Shown here: positions 35,884-47,300 of the stretch, in pieces | Layout: each line of letters begins with the position of its first letter | Numbering within the stretch: the first letter of the stretch is position 1 | Assembly: GCA_035079385.1 (NCBI GenBank) | Contig: JAVHKY010000001.1 | Span: 7,131,501-7,195,500, forward strand | From: Aspidiotus rigidus | Taxonomy: Eukaryota; Arthropoda; Insecta; Hemiptera; Diaspididae | Length of the DNA stretch: 64,000 bases | Direction of reading: 5' to 3' | Made by a program: the position numbers and the translations under genes | Notes under the pieces: generated by a model | What the model saw: the letters and a program-made list of their open reading frames with translations, nothing else | Database searches by the model: none | Told to the model about the DNA's origin: nothing

Positions 35884-36440
35884 AGTTGATGGCTGCATTC
35901 ACAATAAAATTTTACGCTCGTGGCACAAATGACGGTATCAACGTACAGTGACGTCATCAAAATACAGATAAATGATGAAAACGCTACCATGGGCTGCAGA
36001 CCGAATCCTGTACAAGATGGAATCTCATTATAAAATGTCTACTGCAGCCGACCATCCGCTAAGCGCGCTACAATTCGGACCGGGCATATTGTAGGATCGC
36101 TAGCGTCGCCCATGTAAAATTCCTCAGAAAGTACTGATAAGCGAACGGTGATCATGACTTGAAACTAAAGGTGATTTTTTGGTTTTTCTTGAATTTCTCC
36201 AAAAATAATGAATTTAAGCGTGTACTCGTGAGAAACAAAATTGAAGAGCGGAAAATTTTCTTTCAGATGAAAATATTTTTGAGAGATTTTAAAAAATTCA
36301 AAAATTTTTCGCGATGCTAGCGCTGCCCGGTCCGAATTGACTGAATTGAAAATAATATCCATACATCTCAGATCAGGCAGCCACCAGCGGCGCTACCAAA
36401 GCACCCTGATTGCGTCACATCAACAATAAACTACATATTG

Positions 36441-36795
36441 TAGTGATGGGCGGTAATCGGTTTATGCTTGGGTAAAATTAACCGAAAAACCGGTTTATTT
36501 GTGATTAACAGTAGGTGGAGGAAATAGGAACTATCAATTGAGATATTTCTCAATTATTAACACATAAGAGATATTGCTTCTCTTTTTTTTCAATTTTCGC
36601 GATTTTGTGAGCAAAAAAGTGGAAGACCTTGGCGCTTCTAGCGGAATTTTTTGAGAACTAACAGCGATCTGAATTATTGCCAGTTAACCGGTTAACCGGT
36701 TTATTTTGAGGTTTTCAACCGATTAACCGATTACGATGGTCTCTGATAAACCGTTTAACCGGTATATTGAAATAACCGATAACCGCCCATCACTA
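36441..36795. mobile_element. hAT-type MITE with target-site duplication
   Basis: A 355-bp element with termini TAGTGATGGGCGGTAATCGG and CCGATAACCGCCCATCACTA, near-perfect inverted repeats. The interior is full of AACCGGTTTA/TTAACCGGTT words that extend the foldback. It is flanked by ACATATTG (36433-36440) and ACACATTG (36796-36803), an 8-bp target duplication with one mismatch. The TAGTGATGGGC start and 8-bp target are characteristic of hAT. Not coding. Confidence 0.88.
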
Positions 36796-36803
36796 ACACA
36801 TTG

Positions 36804-39535
36804 TGTGTAGTACTATATATTGGCCACTTGAGGAAATCAGAACGCAAAAGTAGCGGTTGGCTGTCCGGTCCAAATTCTGTCATTTGAATGTTAATCGGAT
36901 TATTTCGAAATAAGTCGAGAAAAAAATATAAAAATTAAAAGAACAAAATTAGAAGAGCGTAAAATATCCTAAAAGTCACTAATAAAAATTCATTTTCATC
37001 TATTAAAGAAAAGTTTCCGCCGACTACACTTGCCACCCACCATGGCCACCTTAAAGGAAAACCGGAACATGCACCGAACGGCCAAGGCTGTGCAAGTAAG
37101 CCAACTTTTTTGAAGGTTCTATAAGAATGCGTGTAAATATAGGGTCATTTCTAAGAATTATTACGAAATCTGAAATTCTTTCATCACCCTCAAACGTGGC
37201 TCAAATTTCAGCTACCATCCTCACAAGGATTTCAGATTTTTTGGTTCAATAGGTACTTATCCCTGATTAATTCTCTGAATCTCTTTATTATCTCATAAGA
37301 ACACAAGCTGAACGCTGTTACGCGTGTGCGTGGACTGAAAGAGTGTTAGTGTGTGCTTACGGAACCGAACTACTGATAACAGCCTACTTGATTGTTGCCA
37401 AATCTGCATACTCTGGCCTTCCTTTAAGCTGGCCATGCACCCATCGATTGTTGCGTCCAGAATACTAGCGTTGACGAGTAACTCGCAGCGTAACTTCACC
37501 AGAAAACATCTTCTTATCAGACAAATGTGTACTTCATGACGAAACAATAATCATTATTTTCTCAAAAAAATACTCAACTATTTTTGAATCACAGCACCGA
37601 ATAAAATCAACCCATTCTACATAGTAGTGATGTGACACAGTGAATTACTGTTGGTGCGAAATTACCAAACATTTGGCCAACGCGCATCCATAAGGATAAT
37701 ACAGAGAGCAAAGATCATCATATTTTCTTTCAATTGAGAATAAAAAACTTACTAGCCGACAGAAGTTTGGAGCCATCTAGTTTCTGACTTCACCTCACTT
37801 ATTCCCAAGATATTCTGAATTATTTATGTAATGATCCTTGCTCTTTGTGTTATCTTCAGGAGAGTAAAAATGTGCTTTGGGCAACCGTTGGTTGGTTTCT
37901 CTCACAGTTATTCACAGTGTGACGTCATATCGAATCATTCTATTCTTGTAATCAACAGTTTTTCATCATTTGAAGTGAACATTATTCAAATTTGAGCTTA
38001 GTCGATTTAAAAAGGCGTTTACACACAACGTCGATCTAAAATTGTTCCTTCATGTTCAGTACGAAACGACGGAAAGTGTTCGTCTTAAATTGAGAATAAC
38101 GAAAAAAAGTGCCTCGCATTATTTACAGTCTCATGTAATTTTGCAATAATAATAAAAGAACCGAAGATATTTCTTTTCTTGGCTAATGTTTGTCATCAGC
38201 CGGGGTTTATAGTCGAGAAAGATTTGTTATAAAATCAGTAATAAACGGGTATAAACAAAGTAATAGTCAAGAGATATATACAAACTGGTTTACGGCTTAT
38301 CAAGTACACGACATTCCACATTTTCAAACTTCTAAAGGTAATGTTAGGTGTACAAGCAACGCCCTTCTACACTGTTTTTCAATACATAGTACTGTTCAGC
38401 AGGTAAATAATAAACGTTCGAAACTCGATCCAGAATTTAACGTCACTTGTCAGTCAGTAAGTAGAGGTCAAACTTGTCAGCAGAAAAAGACAAACAATGG
38501 ATATTAGCGCCGAACCAAGAAAAAATAATATTGTACAGGTACTTATGTAATAATCTATCGAGATTGAGATTCTAGGATCTCTCTCACGCGTTATAGTCTC
38601 TGTTTACGTCTCACTCGTGATATCGTACACAATACACAATCTACTTTCATATTTTGAACAAATGAAAAAAAAAGAAGAAAAGTGAAAAAAAAAACGAGAA
38701 TATCTAGCGAGGACAATTCAACGGCTATCTTGAATTATTATTATCATTGTAAATTATGCGGACGCAAACAAAAAATTGGTGGTTGAATGAATTCGCGTAG
38801 ATACCGTACAGTAATTATCCGCACGACATTCCGAATAATATAATTTACATTATTTTTCGTGAATGCGTTCGAGTACTTAACACGATGCCATTAAATCAGA
38901 TTAGCGCAGCGTCCTCTCGAATCTGCCTCCGCCTCATGTAACAGTGTTCAAAACACGTGTCCTTGACCCTACAAGAAGCTCGAATTTGGACTCTTTCCAT
39001 CGTACTAGAAGACTTTAAACATCGATATGGGCATACCGCCATTCTGTGTCACTAACTTCGGATATTACAATCTAACGAGATTTGTAGAGAGTGTTGAAGG
39101 AGGGAGGAGGAGGTACGAAAGCACCTAGTTCCAGCGCTTTTTGTCAACAAGAGATTTTTTTAATGAAAAAGTAACGATGTAGAGTTGAAGTTTAATCTAT
39201 AAATTGGCTTCTCCAACAACTGAATTCCTATCGATGAATATTATCAATAATTCATCGACGTTTTTTTTCTTTTTTTTCCCACAACGGATCATACGTAATT
39301 AAGAATTTATACGCACGTCAAAATGCCAAATTATGTGCACTTCTTTATGATGGTTATCTACTCGAATAGGGTATAATGCGATCGAAAAGATTAGGATGAA
39401 ATGTTCGCTTCTTTGATCGTATCATCATCGGCGCTGATTACGCGCACTCGCCTGAGTAGGAACGATCGGAGAACCCCTGCAAATTTATGAAAAAACATAC
39501 CTCCTATATCGAGAGCTGATAAAAAAAATTAGATG
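36804..39535. other. Intron stretch, no gene seen
   Basis: Ordinary AT-rich DNA, with no recognised element or exon. Confidence 0.45.
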
Positions 39536-39539
39536 CCAA

Positions 39540-39800
39540 TGGCAGCCCGAGAATTTTTCCAAGTCCCCCTTCTATCATACAAAGCTTGGAGCCTGAAGTT
39601 TTTCTAAGTCCCGAAAATGATAACGCGATAACTTGCAATTTCAAGGAAGTCCCTAGCTCGAGAGTCAAAATTTTTGTAAGCCCCCATCTCCGTGACGTCA
39701 TCAACCTCGCTTGCCCCCGCGCTTACGGACGAAAATTTCCTGAAAGTACCCCGAACAAAAGGGATAGCGGGTTCCCCGCTAAGAACCCCATGACGGCAGG
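39540..39800. repeat. Degraded 45-bp units plus TAGCGGGTTCCCCGCTAA block
   Basis: AATTTTTCCAAGTCCCCCTT...TATCATAC units are followed by GTGACGTCATCAACC and GGGATAGCGGGTTCCCCGCT. The same association of 45-bp units with the palindromic AGCGGGTTCCCCGCTAA block occurs at 52170-52640. Confidence 0.55.
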
Positions 39801-39995
39801 ATGTCTACCAGAATTGAAAAATGGAAATACTTGACATTAGTTGACCTTTTTTCGATATTTTATTTGACCTTAAAAAATATCAAACTCCCCCCTCCCCAAA
39901 CTAATATTGTAATTTCGGTATTTCTTTATTCGTTTGCAAGAATTAATATTCAATTGAGAAAAGTGTCATTTTAAAAGTCAGAAGTTTATTTATTA

Positions 39996-40556
39996 CCAGG
40001 TGGGGCAACAAGACGTTACCAGTTAAATGGGAGTTTGAACTAAACTCACTCCAGCTCAAAAACGCGAAAGGTTAGATGCACACATTGAACATACAAGATT
40101 TGTATCTCAATTTTATTTTCAATTTGCGCCGCTACTCAACTTTCTACGACATTTCTGAGCCGAGTTATGGGCCAAAATGCGCCAAAAATTAATCAATTTG
40201 CCAAAATTCTCAAAGATTAAAAATTGTTTAAATCTTCATATTTTATCCGATTGAAAGTGAAATTTAACGCTGATTCCGACAAAAATACCTAAATAGCTCT
40301 ATGAAGCTTGGAAGTGGGGGATTTTTCAATTTCTTATTTTGGGAATCTTGGCAAATTGGTCAATTTTTGTCACATTTTGGTCCATGACTCGACTTAGGAA
40401 AGTCGGAGAAACTTTGGATATGGCTCAAATTAAAGATAAAATTAAGATACAAAATTCGTACATTTAAACTAAACATCTAAGGTTTTGCGTTTTCGCGCTA
40501 CAACAGATTCAGCGAAAATTCCCATTCAACTGGTAACATCTTTCTGCCCCACCCGG
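39996..40556. mobile_element. 561-bp foldback MITE related to the 55.7-kb element
   Basis: Termini are CCAGGTGGGGC and GCCCCACCCGG, flanked by TA on both sides (39994-39995, 40557-40558). The inverted arms are at least ~200 bases: GTTACCAGTTAAATGGGAGT at the left, ATTCAACTGGTAACATC at the right. They match the outer arms of the 55747-58367 element (CAGGGTGGGG, TTACCAGTTAAATGGGAGTT). Noncoding. Confidence 0.78.
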
Positions 40557-40596
40557 TATACTTCGATATTGTGCACATAGGACACGTGAAAAACAG

Positions 40597-41405
40597 TGTC
40601 ACTTGTTAGCATTTGTTCGGTTCGTAGATGGATACAATATTATCGATCAGTTTTTATTTATGAAGGAGATGAAAACCAGCATGAGAGGTGAAGATATTTT
40701 TCACGTTGATGATACTTAAGTCATGGAATGTCATGGGATCACTGTTTTTGTATCTGTACTGACGGGGCTCCAAGTATGACTGGTCGTTTGAAGGGGTTCG
40801 TAACATTGGCTAAAGCCCAAAATCCACTTATCATCTCAACACACTGTTTCCTCCACAGAGAGAAGACTTTCGGGCGACATTGAACGATGCTGTGCATGTG
40901 GTAAACTACATCAAAGGAAGACATTTGAAAAGTCGAACTTTTGCTGCGATCTGCGAATCAATGGACAGTGATTTCAGGTGTCTCTTGTATCATACGGAGA
41001 TTAGATGGTTATCCAGAGGAAAGGTGATGGCCCGACTTTATGAGATGAAGGAAGAAATTATGTTATTTCTTATGGCCGAAGATAATGAGAAATATGCGGA
41101 TCTCTTTGCAGATGACGATTGGAGAGCAAAGCTGGCTTACTTGGCTGATATATTTGGGCATCTCAACGTCGTTAATATTCCTTTACAAGGGCCCACAGAT
41201 ACAATTCTAGGAGCCACAGACAAACTATGTGCTTTCCGAGAGAAACTAACGCTGTGGTAGACTCAACTGGAAAAAGGAAATGTAACCATGTTTTCACTTC
41301 TCTCCAACGAAGGAAACGTGAATCCAGACCTCTTGCGACCCATAAAAAATCATCTACAAAGTTTACAAACAGTTTGCACCAGTTACTTCCCCGACTTGTA
41401 CATAC
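40597..41405 (+). pseudogene. hAT transposase relic (ZBED5/SCAND3-like)
   Basis: Three frames together read as the catalytic C-terminal half of a BED-type hAT transposase. HLLAFVRFVDGYNIID and GEDIF lie at 40600-40710. CTDGAPSMTGRLKGFVTLAK, including the conserved CTDGAPxM aspartate motif, starts at 40755. HVVNYIKGRHLKSRTFAAIC and YHTEIRWLSRGKVMARLYEM start near 40900. YLADIFGHLNVVNIPLQG lies near 41145. The last recognisable stretch is HLQSLQTVCTSYFPDL at about 41352-41399. Two frame changes and stops (for example TAG after LTLW at 41258) kill it. It is cut at its right end by the Penelope pseudo-LTR and preceded by the foldback MITE. Confidence 0.88.
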
Positions 41406-41427
41406 CACGGTACCAGCATTGTTATAG

Positions 41428-41457
41428 CCAATAAGATCACAGTGTTATACTATAAAA
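41428..41457 (+). promoter_or_regulatory. CCAAT and TATA boxes of the Penelope pseudo-LTR
   Basis: CCAAT at 41428 and TATAAAA at 41451 are separated by 18 bases and conserved at the same places in all three pseudo-LTRs (44171/44194 and 48302/48325). A start about 25-30 bases after the TATA box would place the RNA 5' end just before the ribozyme. Function is inferred. Confidence 0.55.
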
Positions 41458-41482
41458 ACTCATCGTTAAGGCCTTGTTCTCC

Positions 41483-41539
41483 AGTTGCAACACAACTGAT
41501 GATGGGATAACACCCGAAAGTACTCTTGTAAAAGCAACT
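41483..41539 (+). ncRNA. Hammerhead ribozyme motif (type I), 5' pseudo-LTR
   Basis: The core CTGATGA lies at 41496-41502 and GAAA at 41516-41519. Stem I pairs AGTTGC/GCAACT (outer) and ACAA/TTGT (inner) around an internal loop. Stem II is GGG/CCC closed over ATAACA, with one extra U after CTGATGA. Stem III is a minimal AG/CU pairing within AGTACT. The predicted cleavage site follows C41525 (GTACTC/TTGT). The only differences from the other two copies, AAC for GAC and AAAA for ATAA, fall in the stem I internal loop. Hammerheads are known from Penelope-like elements; activity here is inferred. Confidence 0.75.
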
Positions 41540-41613
41540 AATAAAGTGGATTTGTACATTTGAAAAAACCCTTTTTCAATATTAGTGCTCTACTTACACC
41601 TCACTCACTCATT

Positions 41614-43850
41614 ATGAGTTCCGATAATAGCACACCAGACATGGTTAACGAGGTTTTCAAGTTTTTGAAGACCAAGGTCAAACTAAGAGTGACACATGTG
41701 AAGATTTGGTTCAATAACGAATGCTTGAGACGAGGCATTATTCCCAAGTATGCGACTATCAGGCTACCAGGAAACAGCGCAGCAGTGAAACGCACCAAGA
41801 TGCAAGCCGAAAGATTGAGAGTGAAGAACGAAATTGGTGAACTCTACAAGAAAATCACCAGGCTGAATGGTTTACTGTATGATCAATAATTCCATCCGTC
41901 CAGGTTACTTCACCCGCTAGAATTTAAAGAAATGATGTTCGAAAAAGGAGGAGAGGGGAAGAAAGGAGAAGACTATGAGGAAAAACGAGTGGAAGCCCAA
42001 ACAAAACAGATCAAGAAGAAGCTTGCCGAACTGACCCGGAAGAAAGAAAGGAAGAGACAGCGAGAGTTGAGCACAAATTTGCTCCCAGAACCGAGAACGA
42101 ATCAAGCGTCACCTTCACAGAAGAAGAAAGAAGACTGCTGGACAAAGGCATCAAGTACGTGCAGCCCGAGAGGCTGAACCAGTGTAAGCTTGAAAGCAAA
42201 CAAGTAATCCAAACCATGGAACACGACGTGAGACCAGAAGCCCGGACTAAAATTGGAAAAGTGCTGTTGGACATCAAAGAGGATATATGCCGAACCTATG
42301 ACAGAACGCAAGTAATGCAGAGGAAGGTCACAAATCTACAAAAGAAGATCCGACAGAACAACCTGATTTTGACAAAGGCGGACAAGGGCAGCGCAGTAGT
42401 GGTAATGGAGAAGGAGGACTACACTTGAAAAGTGGAGTCGTACATCGTAGTTAATGGATACCAAGAGCTGGCAAGGGACCCAACACGGAAATACCAAGAT
42501 GACCTGGAAGCTGTGTTGAAACAGAACAATGTACCCGGCAATGGAAGGACGCTTGAGATGAACCCGGTCGCACCAAAACTCAAGGGGCTTGTAAAACTCC
42601 ACTAAGCGAACCGTCCGATGAGACCCCTGGTCAACAGCATTCAATCACCACGCTACGAGATAGCAAAGATTGTAGCCACATTCCTGAAAGAAAACTACCA
42701 GTTCGCACCCAGACAAAGTATCAGAAACAACGGAGCGCTGATTGAGCAACTGGACAAGTTGGAAATCAGGAGTAACGACAAGCTGATATCCTTTGATGTG
42801 ACTAATATGTTTGGTACCATAGCGAAGGAAGAACTTCTCACTCCGCTCAAAAACAACAGATACTATAGGAACCCCGATGGGTCGAAGTACGCCAACATAG
42901 TGGAGGAGATCTTGAGCCAGAACTACTGCCGCTTTAATAACAGGTTCTACAGTCAGGAAAGGGGACTTGCGATGGGATCACCGCTGTCACCAATACTGGC
43001 GGAGATATTCATGAATGATATGGAAAACAAGATATTGAAGGGCAGCAAGTTCAGAAACTCGATCAAACACTGGGCCAGATATGTAGAGGATATCCTAATT
43101 GTGTGGTCAGGCACTGATAGACAGGTGGATCTATTCCTTTCAGAAATGAACGCGATGAATGAGAGCATCAAATTCACTGTGGAAAAAGGCAATGAGACCA
43201 TCAACCATTTGGACCTTACACTTACACTGGAGAACAATAGGATAGAATACCAAATGTACAGGAAGCCGGCGTATACTGACACCATCATCCCAAATGACTC
43301 CTACCACCACCCCAGGCACAAGTTAGCGGCAATCCAGAATTACTGCTATCGGGCAATTTCTATCCTCAAGAACAACGAAGAGAAGCGGAAAGAGATCGAG
43401 ATAGTAAAGCAGATCGCAGAAGCCAATGGCTACCGCAGATGTGTGGTGGAGGGAGTCTTTGAGAAAATGGAAACAAAGAAAGGAACCCATGATAGCATAG
43501 TGAGAAAGTACTCCGGATCGATACCATATATAGGAAAGTACACAAACAAGGTGATAAAGGCGTTCAATGGCTACGATGTGAATGTGGGTATTCAGAATAA
43601 CCAACCCATGGTGAAGAGAATCAGCCTTGACCAGACGGAACAAAAGGACAAGGAAAGCTTAAGCAGAGTGTACAAGCTCAGTTGTGAACAGTGCGAGGGG
43701 ATCTATATCAGTGAGACTGGGAGAAAGTTTGAGATCAGGAGAAAGGAGCACAAAACGTCGAGGGAGAAAGAAGATGGCAAGTCACTGTTTGGGAAACACT
43801 GTAACGAGGAAAACCACGATAGAGAGGGGTATTTGAAGTCATACACGTAG
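41614..43850 (+). pseudogene. Penelope-like reverse transcriptase / GIY-YIG protein (family 1)
   Basis: The N-terminal part begins at ATG 41614 (MSSDNSTPDMVNEVFKFL). It is broken by TAA at 41887, TAG near 41918 and a frame change near 42080. The remaining frame holds ILTKADKGSAVVVMEKEDY, a TGA at 42426, a TAA at 42603, then 410 open codons from 42618. RT motif A is ISFDVTNMFG (42787), motif B is GLAMGSPLSPILAEIFMN (42966), and motif C is WARYVEDILIVW (43072), with Glu replacing the first catalytic Asp. NHLDLTLTLENNRIEYQMYR follows. The GIY-YIG domain reads SRVYKLSCEQCEGIYISETG, with two expected Gly changed compared with the 47.8-kb copy. A one-base loss after GAGAGGGG brings the stop at 43848. 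Clearly dead but recent. Confidence 0.88.
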
Positions 43851-44156
43851 AGAATCGCACAAAGAGAAGAAAACTCTGGGAACAAATGAAGATTGCAAAA
43901 GCCAAGAGGGAGAAAGCCTGCCTCTTGAACAATGTAATCACATTTGACAGCGAAAAATTATTTGGCCTGGTGATTGGACGAGAGAAGAAGAACAGAACCA
44001 ACCAATGAGACGGCAGGAATCCAGGTAGCCAATAGAAATGTAGCATTTAGGACAATAGATTGAACCAATCACAAAACAGTATGGTTTAGCCAATAAGAAC
44101 ACAATGTCATATTATATTGTAAGAATAAGTTTCTAAGAAGTGAACCAATCACAACC

Positions 44157-44300
44157 CAGCATTGTTATAGCCAATAAGATCACAGTGTTATACTATAAAA
44201 ACTCATGTTTAAGGCCTTGTTCTCCAGTTGCGACACAACTGATGATGGGATAACACCCGAAAGTACTCTTGTATAAGCAACTAATAAAGTAGATTTGTAC
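44157..44300 (+). repeat. Penelope 3' pseudo-LTR
   Basis: CCAAT lies at 44171-44175, TATAAAA at 44194-44200, the ribozyme motif at 44226-44282 and AATAAA at 44283-44288. The match to the other copies ends at GATTTGTAC (44300), lacking the TTTTTCAATATTAG tail. Confidence 0.85.
44226..44282 (+). ncRNA. Hammerhead ribozyme motif (type I), 3' pseudo-LTR
   Basis: Identical over 57 nt to the 48.4-kb copy. CTGATGA is at 44239-44245 and GAAA at 44259-44262. The predicted cut is after C44268. Stem I is AGTTGC/GCAACT plus ACAA/TTGT. The AATAAA signal starts one base after the motif. Confidence 0.75.
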
Positions 44301-44309
44301 AGACGAAGT

Positions 44310-47300
44310 CATACTCAAGCGTGTAATACAATCGGAGTAATTTACAATAGCCACAGAAATTTAACGACGCCGGAGCGCTTTCGATTAAACAATCATTGTC
44401 AACGGGGACTGGAAAGCGACTGAACCAACAGCAAAAATCTGGCGAAGGGGCAATTATTCAATTGTGGTGGACGGCGCTCACATCAGAAAGGTGAGCTGTC
44501 TCATGAACTGACAATCATACGGAGTTTTTTCTATCTTTACCAAACTTATTTTCAGCAAAATGACAATTTTCTGTTCTCACGCTTTTAATGAGAATTCCAG
44601 ATCACAGTATTTCTATTATAATATTCTACACTTTTTCAATGATATTAGAAGTACGATCACGAAGAAAGGAACAATTACGTACTACGCCGATAATATCCTC
44701 CATCAAAACGCTAATGCGAAGCTAACAATAATAATGGCAATACAATCCAACGAGATTGGTAACAATTTACTCCAAACGAACATCATACACAACAATAATT
44801 CATTCCGAGCTACAAATAAATGACTTCAATTGTGCCACATTCGATTTTGCAGCAAAATTATCTTTCCCCCTCATATTTGAAAGACTACAATTCGAAACGC
44901 GTCAAATCAATAATGAAAAGCGAATCGGAAACAATTTTAAATGCGATAATTATAATTTTTCTATAATTACTGGAATAAACTCTACAAATGTACAATCATA
45001 ATGAATCCAATTGAAGGCAGCACTCAAATCCAACATTTGGCGTTAAACTTAAAGGTCAAATTCAACATGATGAATTAAAACACTCACAGTCCAGCCCGTT
45101 GAATCGAGCACGTCAATCCCGTACAGCACTTAATATCCCAAAATGTCAATGTCAAATCGAAAAGCGTCAAATATGAAATTATTAAACGCCGACGTTCACA
45201 AGTGGTATTATCGAGTCGAATGGAACATCTTGAGACGCCGAAAAACGAACGATTTCTCGTTCTTTAAAACAGGGGCCCGGGGGAATAATTTCGCACCAGC
45301 TTTGTCGGAGAGAATGCTACGAACAGCAAAAAGTCTAGGCATTTTATATTAATAGTATGTACTCGAATTCAGCGAGTCCTGTTCAGAATACTAGTTGTCA
45401 ATGTAATACTTCGCTTCATGATACATTAGTAGCACGCTTCATATTTCACTACGATCGGCGTTTTCTCCGCATCTCCGACTTTCTACAAATTTTCTATGGG
45501 CTACTTTATAATTCATTGTACTTAGAGAAATGGACACAATACACGTATTTCGATAAATTATACTCTCCCCATCCCCAATCGTTTGATAAACTATTACTCG
45601 AAGTCTCGCTGTTCAAAACATTGAACTTTTTTCTTTTTCAAAGCACCCGATAATATTTTTCGGTACACTCGCTCATCACGATTCGCAGGAGTTCTTAGAT
45701 GTAAGAAATGAAAATAAAAATACGATCAAGGTTACTTCTCTTCGAAATCATCCAGTGAACTTGTAGATATAAGGGCGTTTGAAATCTGTTTTAGTCTTCT
45801 CCTTCAACTTGGAATACATTTCTTGGCTCGCTGGTAAAAACTGTTTCACGTTAATGTGATGATAAAACGGTAATATGTATGGAATACAAATCACACTTCT
45901 CAATAAAATTTCAGCTATTGGACTTATTAAAAAAAAAAAAAAAAATTCATTCAGTAGACTACAGACTACAGGTCAAAAGTCTATATTGCGAGTTCGAGAG
46001 TAAACCTTAGAAAATTTATGTCGCACTTTCTACGTGATTTGGCACGACGTTTCTGAATTTTGAAAATTAATATAAATTCCCCTAAAATTGTGAACGTAAC
46101 GTTAAAAAAGGAATTATAATTAAAATTATTCGGGTAATCATAATATCGTAGACATTTAACCAATGTTCACAAGTCTTTCAATTTTAGAGAGTAGTTTTAA
46201 AACTTGACCACCTCGAGTCGGCAGACAGAAAAAATTTTGTACTCCAACGTAATTCGGAAGTAAGACTTTAGATTTTTGAAAATTCCGAATTTACGTCTAG
46301 GTAATACTCGTATATCAAAGGCAAAAAAGGATGAATTTGATTGAATTTGAATTATCCGTACAATCTACTTCGAGGAGTATAATTCTTCAATTTCGATTTC
46401 AAAAGTGTTCACCACTAGGGTAGCCTTCAATTTCTGAAAATAATTCCCCCAAACTTTTCCTGGTTTTCTAGATTATTTTTTTCAAATTTTAAGACTTTCT
46501 TGGTGACCCTGTTTTGTTCCATATCTTCTTTCATTACCGAATAAAATGAACGGAATAATTTTTAGAAAAGTTTCAAGATTTGGATTTTTATGATAAAGAA
46601 GATCATTTCACTCGGAAATCAGGAATTTTTTCATTTTTTTCTTTTTTAAGCCGCGGATTTAGAAATTATTTTTTCGCAGCTACAAGGTATTAAAGGGTAC
46701 TCGAAAATATTCTGATGTTTGATACTCAATGTCGTTGCCAATCATATCATAACAAAAGAACAAAACTAACTGAATTGGATGAGAAATGATGTAAATGTTG
46801 AGCCACTACCCCTACATGATTGGTGAGACTCGAATAAGTGTAAGATTCCGTCACGCCGCAATCTCGGTAACTGCGCTACTCGCAGAGAGGTTTGGCAGGC
46901 GTAGTTATATCAGGTAGTAGGACGGTAGATGTTATCATCTTCCGAGCTACGACATGTCGTTAGCACATAATCTTTTTGTTGATTCAGTGTTTATCACTGC
47001 AATCTCAGAAATATTGTTGCATTTCGTGAGCTGTATCACAGTACAGTCTTACATAAGTATCCAATTTTGAGCCTTTTGCGAGCAGCCCCACTTCTATTTT
47101 TGAGCTCTCCCTAGGCCGAGACTTCTTGCATATTATAAGCGGTACAAATTTTTTAATGTAGTCGGTGACAAATTTTCATGTAAAGCCAGGGAAGCAGTGA
47201 TGTACCAAATAAAATCAAGGAAAAATTATTTTTGATGTTTCAGTTTTTCAGTTCACATTTTCAATTTATTCGCTTTTTCTGTAATTCATCTTGAAAATTT

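Larger units (their letters stand above)
41412..41585 (+). repeat. Penelope 5' pseudo-LTR
   Basis: Matches the pseudo-LTRs at 44157-44300 and 48282-48458. CCAAT lies at 41428-41432, TATAAAA at 41451-41457, the ribozyme motif at 41483-41539, AATAAA at 41540-41545, and the tail CTTTTTCAATATTAG at 41571-41585. The tail is shared with the 48.4-kb copy and absent from the 44.3-kb copy. Confidence 0.85.
41412..44300 (+). mobile_element. Penelope-like element, family 1, near full length
   Basis: A 2.9-kb PLE bounded by direct pseudo-LTRs (41412-41585 and 44157-44300). It encodes an N-terminal region, reverse transcriptase and GIY-YIG endonuclease. Each pseudo-LTR carries CCAAT and TATA boxes, a hammerhead-like ribozyme motif and AATAAA. 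Subterminal copies of GAACCAATCAC / AGCCAATAAGA precede the 3' pseudo-LTR (44070-44170). It lies directly against the hAT relic at the left. No target duplication was recognised. Confidence 0.88.
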
